Shown one piece after another: positions 32,242-41,279 of a stretch of 64,000 nt of DNA. The notes under the pieces are model-generated. The model saw only the letters and a program-made list of their open reading frames with translations, did no database searches and was not told where the DNA came from. Both the position numbers and the translations under genes were made by a program. Origin of the DNA: Prevotella sp. UBA2444 (GTDB lineage Bacteria > Bacteroidota > Bacteroidia > Bacteroidales > Bacteroidaceae); NCBI GenBank assembly GCA_002342665.1, contig DDQK01000007.1:1-64000 (forward strand), in the 5' to 3' direction. The first letter of the stretch is position 1. The number at the start of each line of letters is the position of its first letter.

Positions 32242-33738
32242 ATGGAATTAGCAACTTACTTAAAAATTAATCCGGCTGACAGCGTTGTGGTATGCCTGCA
32301 GCCGAAAAAGAAAGGAGAGATCATCGATATCGACGGCAAGTCGATTGTACTCAATCAGGACACGCCTGCTGGTCACAAGGTGCTTATCAAAGACGTGAAG
32401 GAAGGTGAGGACATCATTAAGTATGGCTACCCCATCGGACATGCACGCCAGGACTTGAAGGCTGGAGACTGGGTGAACGAGAACAATCTGAAAACCAATC
32501 TGGCAGGAACGCTCGAATACACATACAATCCAGTTAACGAGGAGCTTAGCATCAAAAACGAGAACCGTACCTTTAAGGGATACAAGCGTCAGAATGGTGA
32601 TGTGGGTGTGAGAAACGAAATATGGATTGTACCTACAGTAGGCTGCGTGAATGGCATCGCCGAGAAACTGGCTGAGCAGTTGCGACGTGAGACTGGTTGC
32701 AAGGGTATCGACGCGGTGTATGCCTGGCACCACAACTTTGGATGCTCCCAGTTGTCAGGCGACCACGAGAACACCCGCAAGGTGCTTCGCGATATCTGTC
32801 TGCACCCCAATGCCGGCGCGGTGCTCGTACTGAGCTTGGGCTGTGAAAACAATCAACCCGATGATTTCATGGCAATGCTGGGCGACTACGACAAGAGTCG
32901 CATCCGTCTGCTGGTCACCCAGAAGGTTGTGGGTGACGAAAAGGAAGAGGGCATGCGCATCCTGCGTGAGCTCTATGACATCGCAAAGAATGACAAGCGT
33001 GAGCCTGTTCCCGTCAGCGAGCTGCGCGTCGGTCTGAAATGCGGAGGCAGCGACGGATTCTCTGGCATCACCGCCAACCCACTGGTAGGCGAGTTCAGCG
33101 ATTGGCTTGTAGCACAGGGCGGCACATCGGTTCTGACTGAGGTGCCCGAAATGTTTGGTGCCGAGACCATACTGATGAATCGTTGCCGTACGGAACAACT
33201 CTTCGACCAGACTGTGTCGATGATCAATAATTTCAAGAACTATTTCCTCTCTCACGGCGAACCCGTAGGCGAGAACCCCTCACCAGGCAACAAGGCTGGC
33301 GGCATCTCCACCCTCGAGGACAAGGCCCTCGGCTGTACCCAGAAGTGCGGCAAAGCCCCTGTGAGCGGAGTGATGGAATATGGCGACCGTCTTCAGAACA
33401 AGGGACTCAACCTGCTCTCTGCCCCTGGCAACGACCTGGTAGCCGCTACGGCGCTGGCCTCTTCCGGTTGTCACCTGGTTCTCTTCACCACAGGCCGCGG
33501 TACGCCCTTCGGCACTTTCGTCCCCACCATGAAAATAGCCACTAACCCCACCCTCGCCAAGAACAAGCCTGGCTGGGTCGATTTCTCCGCAGGACAACTG
33601 GTGGAAGGGCGCACCATGCAGGAGCTCATACCCGAGTTCATCAACAAGGTGCTGGCTGTGGCCAGTGGCGAGAAAGCCCGCAATGAGGAAAACGACTACC
33701 GCGAGATTGCTATTTTCAAGAACGGCGTAACACTCTAA
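32242..33738 (+). CDS. uxaA: Altronate dehydratase
   Basis: The 498-residue protein has the SAF-type N-terminal domain (about 10-90) and the UxaA catalytic part with GYKRQNGDVGVRNEIWIVPTV and CGGSDGFSGITANP. It dehydrates D-altronate to 2-keto-3-deoxygluconate, the step after tagaturonate reductase in galacturonate breakdown. UxaB is encoded 12.5 kb away at 46210. The next gene starts with no gap at all. Confidence 0.94.
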   Translation: MELATYLKINPADSVVVCLQPKKKGEIIDIDGKSIVLNQDTPAGHKVLIKDVKEGEDIIKYGYPIGHARQDLKAGDWVNENNLKTNLAGTLEYTYNPVNEELSIKNENRTFKGYKRQNGDVGVRNEIWIVPTVGCVNGIAEKLAEQLRRETGCKGIDAVYAWHHNFGCSQLSGDHENTRKVLRDICLHPNAGAVLVLSLGCENNQPDDFMAMLGDYDKSRIRLLVTQKVVGDEKEEGMRILRELYDIAKNDKREPVPVSELRVGLKCGGSDGFSGITANPLVGEFSDWLVAQGGTSVLTEVPEMFGAETILMNRCRTEQLFDQTVSMINNFKNYFLSHGEPVGENPSPGNKAGGISTLEDKALGCTQKCGKAPVSGVMEYGDRLQNKGLNLLSAPGNDLVAATALASSGCHLVLFTTGRGTPFGTFVPTMKIATNPTLAKNKPGWVDFSAGQLVEGRTMQELIPEFINKVLAVASGEKARNEENDYREIAIFKNGVTL

Positions 33739-35013
33739 ATGAAGAAAGGATTGTTAGCATTGTCACCCCTGGTGGTGTTCATTGTATTGTATCTAGTCAC
33801 CAGCATCATTGCTGGTGACTTCTACAAGGTGCCCATCACCGTGGCCTTTCTGCTGTCAAGCATCTTTGCTGTCATCGTTCATGGGGGCAGACCCCTGAAA
33901 GAGCGCATCGATATCTTCAGCCGAGGAGCAGCCACAGGACAGATGATGCTAATGATCTGGATATTCATTCTCGCTGGAGCCTTTGCCAACTCGGCGAAGG
34001 TAATGGGCAGCATCGACGCTACAGTCAACCTAACTCTCTCCCTTCTCCCCCCGCAGATGCTCCTCGCAGGCCTCTTCCTGGCAGCCTGCTTCATCTCGAT
34101 CTCCATCGGCACCAGCGTAGGTACCATCGTGGCCCTGACGCCCATCGCCGTTGGCGTGGCCCAGCAGACGGGCTCTGACGTGGCCATGATTACCGCCGTT
34201 GTCGTCGGAGGCTCCTTCTTCGGCGACAATCTCTCGTTCATCTCTGATACCACCATTGTGGCGACATCCACACAGGGATGCCGGCTGAGCGACAAGTTCC
34301 GCGTCAACTCCTTCATCGTGATTCCTGCGGCACTGTTCATCCTCGTACTCTACATTTTCCTGGGAATCAACGTCCATGCGCCCCAGCACATTGAGACCGT
34401 GGAATGGGCGAAGGTCATCCCCTACATCATAGTGCTCGTCTGTGCCATCCAGGGCATGAACGTGATGGCAGTAATCACGCTCGGACTCCTGCTGACAGGC
34501 ATCATCGGCCTCGCCACGGGAGCCTTCGACGTGTTCGGATGGTTCCAAGCCATGGGCGACGGCATCGTCAGCATGGGAGAGCTGATTATCGTCACGATGA
34601 TGGCGGGCGGCATGCTTGAGCTCATCAAACAACAGGGAGGCATCGACTTCATCATCGACCGTATGACTCGGCGCATTCATGGTAAGCGGGGGGCAGAATT
34701 CAGCATCGGAGCACTCGTATCGCTCGTCGATGTCTGTACTGCCAACAATACCGTGGCCATCATCACCGTGGGGGGCATCGCCAAGCAGATAGGCGACCGC
34801 TATGGTGTCGACAACAAGAAGGCCGCCTCCATACTCGACACCTTCTCATGTTTCGTACAGGGACTCATCCCCTACGGTGCCCAGCTGCTGATGGCTGGAG
34901 GACTGGCGGCGCTCAATCCCGTAAGCATCATACCTTACTTGTATTATCCCTTCGCCATCGGACTGGCAGCCACGCTGGCCATCTTACTCCGATACCCGAA
35001 ACGTTATTCATAA
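33739..35013 (+). CDS. NhaC-type Na+/H+ antiporter family protein
   Basis: The 424-residue protein has about 11 hydrophobic segments and the NhaC pattern ISIGTSVGTIVALTPIA and GGSFFGDNLSFISDTTIVA. The start codon follows the uxaA stop directly, so they are co-translated. In a uronate operon it may export sodium taken up with sugar acids, or carry an organic acid itself; both are inference. No typical hexuronate permease gene is visible beside it. Confidence 0.85.
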   Translation: MKKGLLALSPLVVFIVLYLVTSIIAGDFYKVPITVAFLLSSIFAVIVHGGRPLKERIDIFSRGAATGQMMLMIWIFILAGAFANSAKVMGSIDATVNLTLSLLPPQMLLAGLFLAACFISISIGTSVGTIVALTPIAVGVAQQTGSDVAMITAVVVGGSFFGDNLSFISDTTIVATSTQGCRLSDKFRVNSFIVIPAALFILVLYIFLGINVHAPQHIETVEWAKVIPYIIVLVCAIQGMNVMAVITLGLLLTGIIGLATGAFDVFGWFQAMGDGIVSMGELIIVTMMAGGMLELIKQQGGIDFIIDRMTRRIHGKRGAEFSIGALVSLVDVCTANNTVAIITVGGIAKQIGDRYGVDNKKAASILDTFSCFVQGLIPYGAQLLMAGGLAALNPVSIIPYLYYPFAIGLAATLAILLRYPKRYS

Positions 35014-35031
35014 AAACCCCGAGACAGAAAT

Positions 35032-35856
35032 ATGAACATCGTACAGCGCAATTTTTTCCGGCTCATCCGTTGCGGTGCCTTTGGCAGAAAGGACGATGTA
35101 GAGCCCATGTCCGTCAGCAAGTGGAACAAGCTGTATCAGCTCTCGTTGATGCACGATGTGACGGAACCCGTCTATCAGGGACTGCTGCAATGCCGAGACC
35201 AATTCTTCCTCCACCTCTCCGACAAGCAGTGGCAACAGTGGGAAAAGACTTCTGAAGAGAAACCCCATCAGCGACAAGAGACAGAGGAAGACGATTTCCT
35301 CAGGGCCGACCATCTGACCAACCCGCTACTGAACATGAAGCTGCAATCGATTCTCGACGACGAGAGCTCAGATGTCAGCACCCGCCAGATGCTGCTCGTC
35401 ATCATCGGTATAGCACGACACATCCTCAATGAGGGCGTGCCCATCAAGCAACTCACAGAACTGGGGAAATACCTCCAAACGGAGGGACATCGGGTCGATT
35501 TCTTCACCCTCAAGAAATGGCTGAAGAACCTGGGAATGAGCCAAATATCACAACTTGAGGGCACCTTGCTGATACAGATGTTCGGATTCACCGACGACGA
35601 GGTGCCGTTCATGGAGGGCAAGCCCGACAAACGAGCTGAACAGGTGGCACAGGAACTGACAGAGTTTACCAACACCCGCGCACAGGACTTCTATTTCACA
35701 CAGACGAACGACAGTGTGTTCGTCCACACCAGCAATGGCTCTGCCATGCTGGGACATATCCGGCGCTCAGCCCGCAATTTCCACTACATGCCCTCGGAGA
35801 CACTCACCAATTTCTTCGCATCGTTCGCCCACTCCTTATCCCATATCGAGGAATAG
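35032..35856 (+). CDS. Hypothetical protein, 274 residues
   Basis: No family is clear to me. It starts MNIVQRNFFRLIRCGAFG; the middle has two helix-rich blocks and repeated EL and QL motifs. The N-terminal 60 or so residues (LYQLSLMHDVTEPVYQGL) resemble the helical start of putative nucleotidyltransferases of Bacteroides RiPP loci, but no catalytic GS-x-DxD motif is visible. It lies 18 bases after nhaC, so it could be the last gene of that operon. A role in uronate use is not supported. Confidence 0.55.
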   Translation: MNIVQRNFFRLIRCGAFGRKDDVEPMSVSKWNKLYQLSLMHDVTEPVYQGLLQCRDQFFLHLSDKQWQQWEKTSEEKPHQRQETEEDDFLRADHLTNPLLNMKLQSILDDESSDVSTRQMLLVIIGIARHILNEGVPIKQLTELGKYLQTEGHRVDFFTLKKWLKNLGMSQISQLEGTLLIQMFGFTDDEVPFMEGKPDKRAEQVAQELTEFTNTRAQDFYFTQTNDSVFVHTSNGSAMLGHIRRSARNFHYMPSETLTNFFASFAHSLSHIEE

Positions 35857-35859
35857 GCT

Positions 35860-36699
35860 TCACGGTAGCACCGTTTCCTCCGCAGCCTCCTGTGCATGCT
35901 GGATAGAGTCTTGCTGAGCCTTCAGGCGAGCCTGCTTTTCCTCTTCCTCCAGACGGTCGTATTCGCTCTTGGCCTCGTCGTAATAGTAGCCCTGAGCATG
36001 CTCCTCCATATACTTCTTAAAGCCATCCATCGAGTTGAGACGCTTGGCAGCCAGGAAGTCGAGCGAGTCGATCAACAACTGGGCCTCACGCACATGGATA
36101 TTCTCGGGATTACGCTCGATAAACAGCTGCAGGGTCTTCTTCGACTCGCTGATACGCGCATTGTCCCAGTCGCGGTCCACCTTCTTCAGTGCTTCCAGAT
36201 GCACCTTGATGGTATCGCGATGTGCCACAGGCGCGTCAAGGTACATATCGAGGTAGTTCTGCAGCACGGCTGGCTCACGACTCATCATGGCATTCTCATA
36301 CGACCGCTGCTCATTCTCCTTCTGCGTCTTCTGCATGAAATAGATACCGATGAAGACAATCATCATGGCCAAGACAAGGGCGACGATGAAAGCTGACCAC
36401 CAGCCCTTATGGCTCTTCTTCGGCTGCTCAGGCTCCTGAGCCGATGAAACCTCTTGACTCTCCTGGGGAACCAGACCGTTCTCTGCTTCCTGTTTCACAC
36501 CCACGGGAACAGACACGACGGGCACTGCCGAGGCGTTGATCACACAATGACAATTCGGGCACTCATGCTCGTCCTTGAAGATATACGCCCCACAGTCGGG
36601 ACAACGCGTGAGCTTACCAGCAATATCTATGCCGCACGAAGGGCACACTCTAGCGCGGTCGCTTACCTGATGACCGCATTCTGGACACTTGATTATCAT
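35860..36699 (-). CDS. Zinc-ribbon membrane protein
   Basis: The 279-residue protein has two N-terminal zinc ribbons: CPECGHQVSDRARVCPSCG (3-23) and CPDCGAYIFKDEHECPNC (33-50). A Q/E-rich linker leads to one membrane helix (about 100-121). The C-terminal half is charged helices, possibly TPR-like. With the ribbons inside the cell, the rest would be periplasmic. It ends only three bases from the hypothetical gene on the other strand. Its role is unknown. Confidence 0.7.
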   Translation of the reverse strand: MIIKCPECGHQVSDRARVCPSCGIDIAGKLTRCPDCGAYIFKDEHECPNCHCVINASAVPVVSVPVGVKQEAENGLVPQESQEVSSAQEPEQPKKSHKGWWSAFIVALVLAMMIVFIGIYFMQKTQKENEQRSYENAMMSREPAVLQNYLDMYLDAPVAHRDTIKVHLEALKKVDRDWDNARISESKKTLQLFIERNPENIHVREAQLLIDSLDFLAAKRLNSMDGFKKYMEEHAQGYYYDEAKSEYDRLEEEEKQARLKAQQDSIQHAQEAAEETVLP

Positions 36700-36729
36700 C
36701 TTTTTAAATCTAAACTCTAAACTGTTACT

Positions 36730-37569
36730 TTAATGCCTGAAGCGGATATCCCTAAGCCCGTGACGCCCGAGAAAACGCGACTTGTCTACAAATCCGTTGA
36801 TACCCACGATGCGCCCCTTGCCCGTATACTGCCAGAGCGTGATGTCGCGCTCGTCCTCCAGCACTGGCTCCTCGTCGAGATACATAGCCACCATCAGCTG
36901 ATAGTCGTTCAGACGACCCACCAGATGCCAGTTGTAGAAGTTGCGGAAGGTGTACACCAGCGGTTTCTGCTTGTAGTGTTGTTCCACCATCCAGAGGAAG
37001 TGCATCAGCGAGTCGCAGAACTGGTTGCTCGGTAACCCTCCCGTGGTCTCCACGTCAATCATCGGTATCAGGTCTTGCTCGCCCGGCAGGCACTGGGCCG
37101 TGAAGTTCTCCAGTTGTTTCCTCAGCGGTGTCTTCGGACGGAAGAAATGGTACGAGCCCACCTTCAGTCCGTAGCGGTGCGCCAACTCGATGTTGCGCTC
37201 GAACTTCGGATCGATACGATCGCCGCCCTCCGTAGCCTTCAGATAGACGTAGGCCATCTTCGTATTCTCACCAACCGTCTCCCAGAACACGTCGCCCTGA
37301 TAGCGGCTCAGGTCAATGCCGTGAACATGGTTACAGGTGTCCTCGCACTGTAGAAAAGGGTTGTAGGCATCGTCGAGCAGGTTGCGCTCTGCCGGCAGCG
37401 GTACGAATCGCTCCACAGGGCGTCTCGGAGCAGCCGACTTCTTCTTCCTCACCACCTTGTGCGTCTTCTGGCGCGTTCGGCGGTGCGGGCGCTTGGGCTT
37501 CTTGGCCAAGGCATCGCCGACACACATTGCAGCGATGGCTATTGCCAACATAAAATATAGCTTTTTCAT
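36730..37569 (-). CDS. GH25 lysozyme-type protein, secreted
   Basis: I start at MKKLYFMLAIAIAAM (37569); the longer frame crosses the promoter. The 279-residue protein has a signal peptide, a very basic linker (about 24-60, KKPKRPHRRTRQKTHKVVRK) and a GH25 barrel with the pattern HGIDLSRYQGDVFW (first catalytic Asp) and MIDVETTGG (catalytic Asp-Glu). It should cleave peptidoglycan. No other cell-wall gene is near. Confidence 0.88.
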   Translation of the reverse strand: MKKLYFMLAIAIAAMCVGDALAKKPKRPHRRTRQKTHKVVRKKKSAAPRRPVERFVPLPAERNLLDDAYNPFLQCEDTCNHVHGIDLSRYQGDVFWETVGENTKMAYVYLKATEGGDRIDPKFERNIELAHRYGLKVGSYHFFRPKTPLRKQLENFTAQCLPGEQDLIPMIDVETTGGLPSNQFCDSLMHFLWMVEQHYKQKPLVYTFRNFYNWHLVGRLNDYQLMVAMYLDEEPVLEDERDITLWQYTGKGRIVGINGFVDKSRFLGRHGLRDIRFRH

Positions 37570-37593
37570 TATCCTTTTTCTCTTTTCGAGGTG

Positions 37594-37601
37594 CAAAATT
37601 A
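37594..37601 (-). promoter_or_regulatory. -7 box of the GH25 gene
   Basis: TAATTTTG on the minus strand, 25 bases before the ATG at 37569; the -33 box is poor. Confidence 0.45.
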
Positions 37602-37643
37602 CAAAAATTCTGAGATAATCCGCGCTATCTGACGCTTTTTTTA

Positions 37644-37651
37644 TATCTTTG
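37644..37651 (+). promoter_or_regulatory. -7 box of the clostripain gene
   Basis: TATCTTTG, 17 bases before the ATG at 37669; -33 box not recognised. Confidence 0.45.
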
Positions 37652-37668
37652 CACCAAAATTTTGATAT

Positions 37669-38913
37669 ATGAGAAAAATACTATTTGCTATCATTGCCGT
37701 GACGATGCTCACCGCATGTAACAAGGACGACAACAATCAAGACACCCCTCTCGGGCGTACAGTATTTATTTATATGGCAGCCAACAACAACCTCGCACAG
37801 TGGGGGGCGGGGGGTTACTTCTTTGCCGACGAAGACCTACGGCAGATCAAGGAAGGCGTCAAGTCCATGGGCAGCAACTGTCTGGCGGTCTATGTCAATC
37901 AGGCCAAGACAGACAGATGTCCAGACGGCAAGCCATATCTGCTCTATTACCGTAATGGCGAGCAGACCGACTCCATCCCCATGGAGGAGACACTCACCAG
38001 CGACCCGGCTGTACTGGAGACAGTGGCCAGGAAGGCCTTCACCGACAATCCCGCCGACAGCTACGGAATGGTGTTCTGGGGACATGGTACGGGATGGAAC
38101 ATCAAGAACGACTCCACCGCTTACAACTCGATGGCGCGTCCGAGGGCCTACGGCGGAGACACAGGCGACCAGTCGCACAGCGATACAGGTAAATACTGGA
38201 TGAATATCCCTTCTATGGCCAAGGCCCTCTCCCACGTACCCCACCTCGACTTCATCTTCTTCGACTGCTGCCACATGGCCTGTATCGAGAATGCTTATGA
38301 GCTCCGTCAAGTCACCGACTACATCATCGGCTCACCAGCCGAAATACCGGGCGTCGGTGCTCCCTATCAGACCGTCGTGCCTGCCATGATGGAGAAGACT
38401 TCCTTCTACAGTTCCATCATCGACAGGTATTATGAACAGCGCGCCCAGGGGCTCGACGTCCCCCTTGCCGCAATCAAGACCAGTGAGGTGGCTAATCTTA
38501 CCAGTGCCACACGCACGGTGCTGAAGTCGTTTGCCGACAGTTTCGGCAGTGAATATCCAGATGTCAGCGGACTGATCCACTATTATAACGACAACACCTA
38601 CGACAACATGTACTACGACATGAACGACTTCATTCTTAAGTTTGCCTCCGCCGATAACTACAAGATCTGGAAGCAGGCCTATGACAAGACCGTCGTCTAT
38701 AAAAAGATGGCGGAGCGATGGATGACAAATAGAGACCCATATATTGTAGATTCGACCTGGAAGACATACTATGGCGACTTCGAGATGACCGAAGCGCGCT
38801 TCGGTGGTGTCAGCATGTTCGTACCCCAGTGGAGGTTCCGGCATACAGAAAATCTGACCATCCAACAGATGGGGTGGTACTGGGCCGCCGGCTACAACGA
38901 GATAGGCTGGTAG
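37669..38913 (+). CDS. Clostripain-like C11 cysteine protease, lipoprotein
   Basis: The 414-residue protein has a lipobox (TMLTAC, Cys 17). The clostripain fold shows the catalytic His H139 in FWGHGTGW and Cys C201 in FFDCCHMAC. It cleaves after Arg in known relatives. It is exported and probably sits on the cell surface. It stands alone, with its own promoter, and its 3' side is a non-coding element. Good match, with all catalytic residues. Confidence 0.9.
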   Translation: MRKILFAIIAVTMLTACNKDDNNQDTPLGRTVFIYMAANNNLAQWGAGGYFFADEDLRQIKEGVKSMGSNCLAVYVNQAKTDRCPDGKPYLLYYRNGEQTDSIPMEETLTSDPAVLETVARKAFTDNPADSYGMVFWGHGTGWNIKNDSTAYNSMARPRAYGGDTGDQSHSDTGKYWMNIPSMAKALSHVPHLDFIFFDCCHMACIENAYELRQVTDYIIGSPAEIPGVGAPYQTVVPAMMEKTSFYSSIIDRYYEQRAQGLDVPLAAIKTSEVANLTSATRTVLKSFADSFGSEYPDVSGLIHYYNDNTYDNMYYDMNDFILKFASADNYKIWKQAYDKTVVYKKMAERWMTNRDPYIVDSTWKTYYGDFEMTEARFGGVSMFVPQWRFRHTENLTIQQMGWYWAAGYNEIGW

Positions 38914-38958
38914 TGGTAAAAAAAACGCTACACCCCGCGAACCCTACGTATAGTAACA

Positions 38959-39310
38959 ACTATATAGGGCTTACCAAAACATGGTGCACTTCCTGCACTC
39001 TCTGCACCTGAATAAATATGCGCAAGCAGGATATAGACTGCTTCAAGTGCCTATATTCGCTCAACAGGAGGCTCTTTACAAAAATCAGGAGCCTATCTTT
39101 GAAAAATAAGAGCCTCCTGTTGTTAAAAGATAGCCTCTTATTTCCCAAAGATAGCCTTTTGTTGTCGGAAGCGTATCGTTTCCCTGTGTAAAACAGCCAC
39201 TATCCCAGAGTTATGAATACTTATTCATAACGGATTAAATACGCAACAGCATACTGGCGTAGGTGCAGAAAGTGCAGAAAGTGCACCATGTATTTGTTAA
39301 CCTATATAGT
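38959..39310. mobile_element. Non-coding element with about 50-bp inverted ends
   Basis: The left end (38959-39009) and the right end (39261-39310) are near-perfect inverted copies: ACTATATAGG... and ATGGTGCACTT, TGCACT, CTGCACCT on the left against the reverse complement on the right. The interior, about 250 bases, contains no ORF of note but has two overlapping stem-loops: CAACAGGAGGCTCTT (39062-39076) with AAGAGCCTCCTGTTG (39108-39122), and 39090-39113 with 39133-39157. Size, ends and absence of a transposase suggest a MITE-like element. I see no clear target-site duplication. Confidence 0.6.
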
Positions 39311-39371
39311 AATAGGCATCTGTCAGGGCTCAGCGGATTTAACAGGGGAAGAGAGAACGTGATTAGGTGAG

Positions 39372-39406
39372 AAAAAAGTCCCGAAGGAGAGATTCCTTCG
39401 GGACTT
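39372..39406 (-). terminator. Terminator of the phosphoglucomutase gene
   Basis: AAGTCCCGAAGGA (39376-39388) and TCCTTCGGGACTT (39394-39406) make a 13-bp stem; TTTTTT follows on the minus strand. Confidence 0.9.
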
Positions 39407-39428
39407 ATCATTGGGATGGACAAGATAA

Positions 39429-41177
39429 CTATAGATTGAGGCTCTTCTTGATGGCCTCAATTTTTTCCATGGCGGCGTTGGTGCAGCGCTCGTAGCAGCC
39501 GGCACACTTGAAGGTGGGATCCTTCACCTCGCAGTAGAACTTGATCTTCGGCTCCGTGCCTGAGGGACGTACGGAAATCTTGATGCCATCCTCAGTGAAC
39601 CACTGCAGCACGTTGGCCGTGGTAGGCATGTTGATCTTCTCTTTCGTACCATCGGCCTTGGTGGCCTCTAGGGTCTGATAGTCCTTCCACAGGCAGATCT
39701 TCGAACCGCCGAGCTCCTTGGGAGGATTGTTGCGGAAGTCAACCATCATCTGCTTGATTTCGTCGGCACCGCTCTTACCTGGTTTCACCACATTGATGGT
39801 GACCTCCTTCGAGAAGCCGTACTCAGCGTAGATGTTCATCAGCAGGTCGTAGAGGGTCATACCATTGTCCTTTGCCCATGCAGCAATCTCGCAGATAAGG
39901 CAGATAGAGGCTGGGGAGTCCTTGTCGCGCACCTTGTCGAAGGGCAGGAATCCGAAGCTCTCCTCGCCACCGCCGATATACTTCTGCTTGCCCTCTGAGA
40001 TGCGGATCTCGTTGGCAATCCACTTGAAGCCTGTATAGCAGTCGCGCAGCTCCACACCGTTCTTCTTGGCAATCTCGGCAATCTCCTCGGTAGTAACGAT
40101 GGTCTTCACGAGGAACTCGTTGCCCTTGAGCTGTCCGAGCTTTTTCTTGTTGGCGATGATATACCAGCAGAACATCATGCAGGTCTGGTTACCGTTGAGA
40201 ATCTCCCACTCGCCCTTGTTGTTGCGGCAAACGATGGCCAGACGGTCGGCATCAGGATCGGAGGCGATGACGAGGTCGGCATTGAGCTTCGTACCGAGCT
40301 TCATACCCAGAGTCATGGCCTCGGCATTCTCAGGATTCGGAGAGACCACGGTGGGGAAGTTGCCGTCGATAGTCATCTGCTCGCGCACCACGTGGATATT
40401 CTGGAAACCCCAGGAACGGAGTGCCTCGGGGATAATGACGCGACCCGTGCCGTGCATCGGAGAATAGACGATATTGAGGTCCTTCTGGCGCAGGATAACA
40501 TCCTGATCAACCATAGCCTCCTTGACTGCCTGCAGGTAGTCCCAGTCCATCTCACCGCCGATAATCTCGATGAGGTCATAGTTGGGCTCGAACTTCACGT
40601 CCTCGATCTTCACCTTGTTCACCTCCTCGATGATGCCTACATCGTGAGGAGCCAGCACCTGTGCACCATCCTCCCAGTAAGCCTTGTAGCCATTGTACTC
40701 GCGGGGGTTGTGGGAAGCGGTCACGTTGACACCAGCCTGAGCGTGGAGCTGACGGATGGCGAATGAAATCTCAGGTGTCGGACGGAGGCTCTCGAAGAGA
40801 TAAGCCTTGATGCCGTTGGCTGAGAAGATGGCTGCTACGGACTCAGCGAACATACGTCCGTTGTTGCGGCAGTCATGGCCTACAACGACAGCAAGATCGT
40901 TGCGTCCGGGGAAAGCCTTCAGGATATAGTTGGCGAAACCCTGGGTGGCCATACCCACGATGTACTTGTTCATACGGTTGGTGCCTGCCCCCATGATACC
41001 ACGGAGTCCACCCGTACCAAACTCAAGATTCTGATAAAAGGCATCGATGAGGGGAGTCTTGTCCTCTGCGTCGAGCATAGCCTGTACTTCTTTGCGTGTC
41101 TCCTCGTCGAAGGCCGGAGAGAGCCATTCCTTTGCCCGTGCCTCGCACTGAGCAATCAATTGAGCATTGTCTGCCAT
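39429..41177 (-). CDS. Phosphoglucomutase/phosphomannomutase
   Basis: This 582-residue phospho-sugar mutase has the active serine S155 in VTASHNPREYNGYK, a metal loop IASDPDADRLAIV, a sugar loop GGGEESFGFLP and the phosphate loop VRPSGTEPKIKFY. It interconverts hexose 1- and 6-phosphates. The length matches Bacteroidetes and Firmicutes PGM type enzymes. Single gene with its own terminator; a TAATTTTG box lies at 41238-41231. Confidence 0.94.
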   Translation of the reverse strand: MADNAQLIAQCEARAKEWLSPAFDEETRKEVQAMLDAEDKTPLIDAFYQNLEFGTGGLRGIMGAGTNRMNKYIVGMATQGFANYILKAFPGRNDLAVVVGHDCRNNGRMFAESVAAIFSANGIKAYLFESLRPTPEISFAIRQLHAQAGVNVTASHNPREYNGYKAYWEDGAQVLAPHDVGIIEEVNKVKIEDVKFEPNYDLIEIIGGEMDWDYLQAVKEAMVDQDVILRQKDLNIVYSPMHGTGRVIIPEALRSWGFQNIHVVREQMTIDGNFPTVVSPNPENAEAMTLGMKLGTKLNADLVIASDPDADRLAIVCRNNKGEWEILNGNQTCMMFCWYIIANKKKLGQLKGNEFLVKTIVTTEEIAEIAKKNGVELRDCYTGFKWIANEIRISEGKQKYIGGGEESFGFLPFDKVRDKDSPASICLICEIAAWAKDNGMTLYDLLMNIYAEYGFSKEVTINVVKPGKSGADEIKQMMVDFRNNPPKELGGSKICLWKDYQTLEATKADGTKEKINMPTTANVLQWFTEDGIKISVRPSGTEPKIKFYCEVKDPTFKCAGCYERCTNAAMEKIEAIKKSLNL

Positions 41178-41279
41178 AGTTTTCTTCGTAAATATTAATT
41201 TGTTTTAGATCAAATATGTATTCTAATCCACAAAATTACGAAGAAATCCCGAAAAGTGTATCAGAAGGGGCAATCTTTT

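Noticed and set aside
35032..35856. Nucleotidyltransferase partner of the HprK-like cassette
   Set aside because: Only a vague similarity at the N-terminus, no catalytic motif, and 16 kb away.
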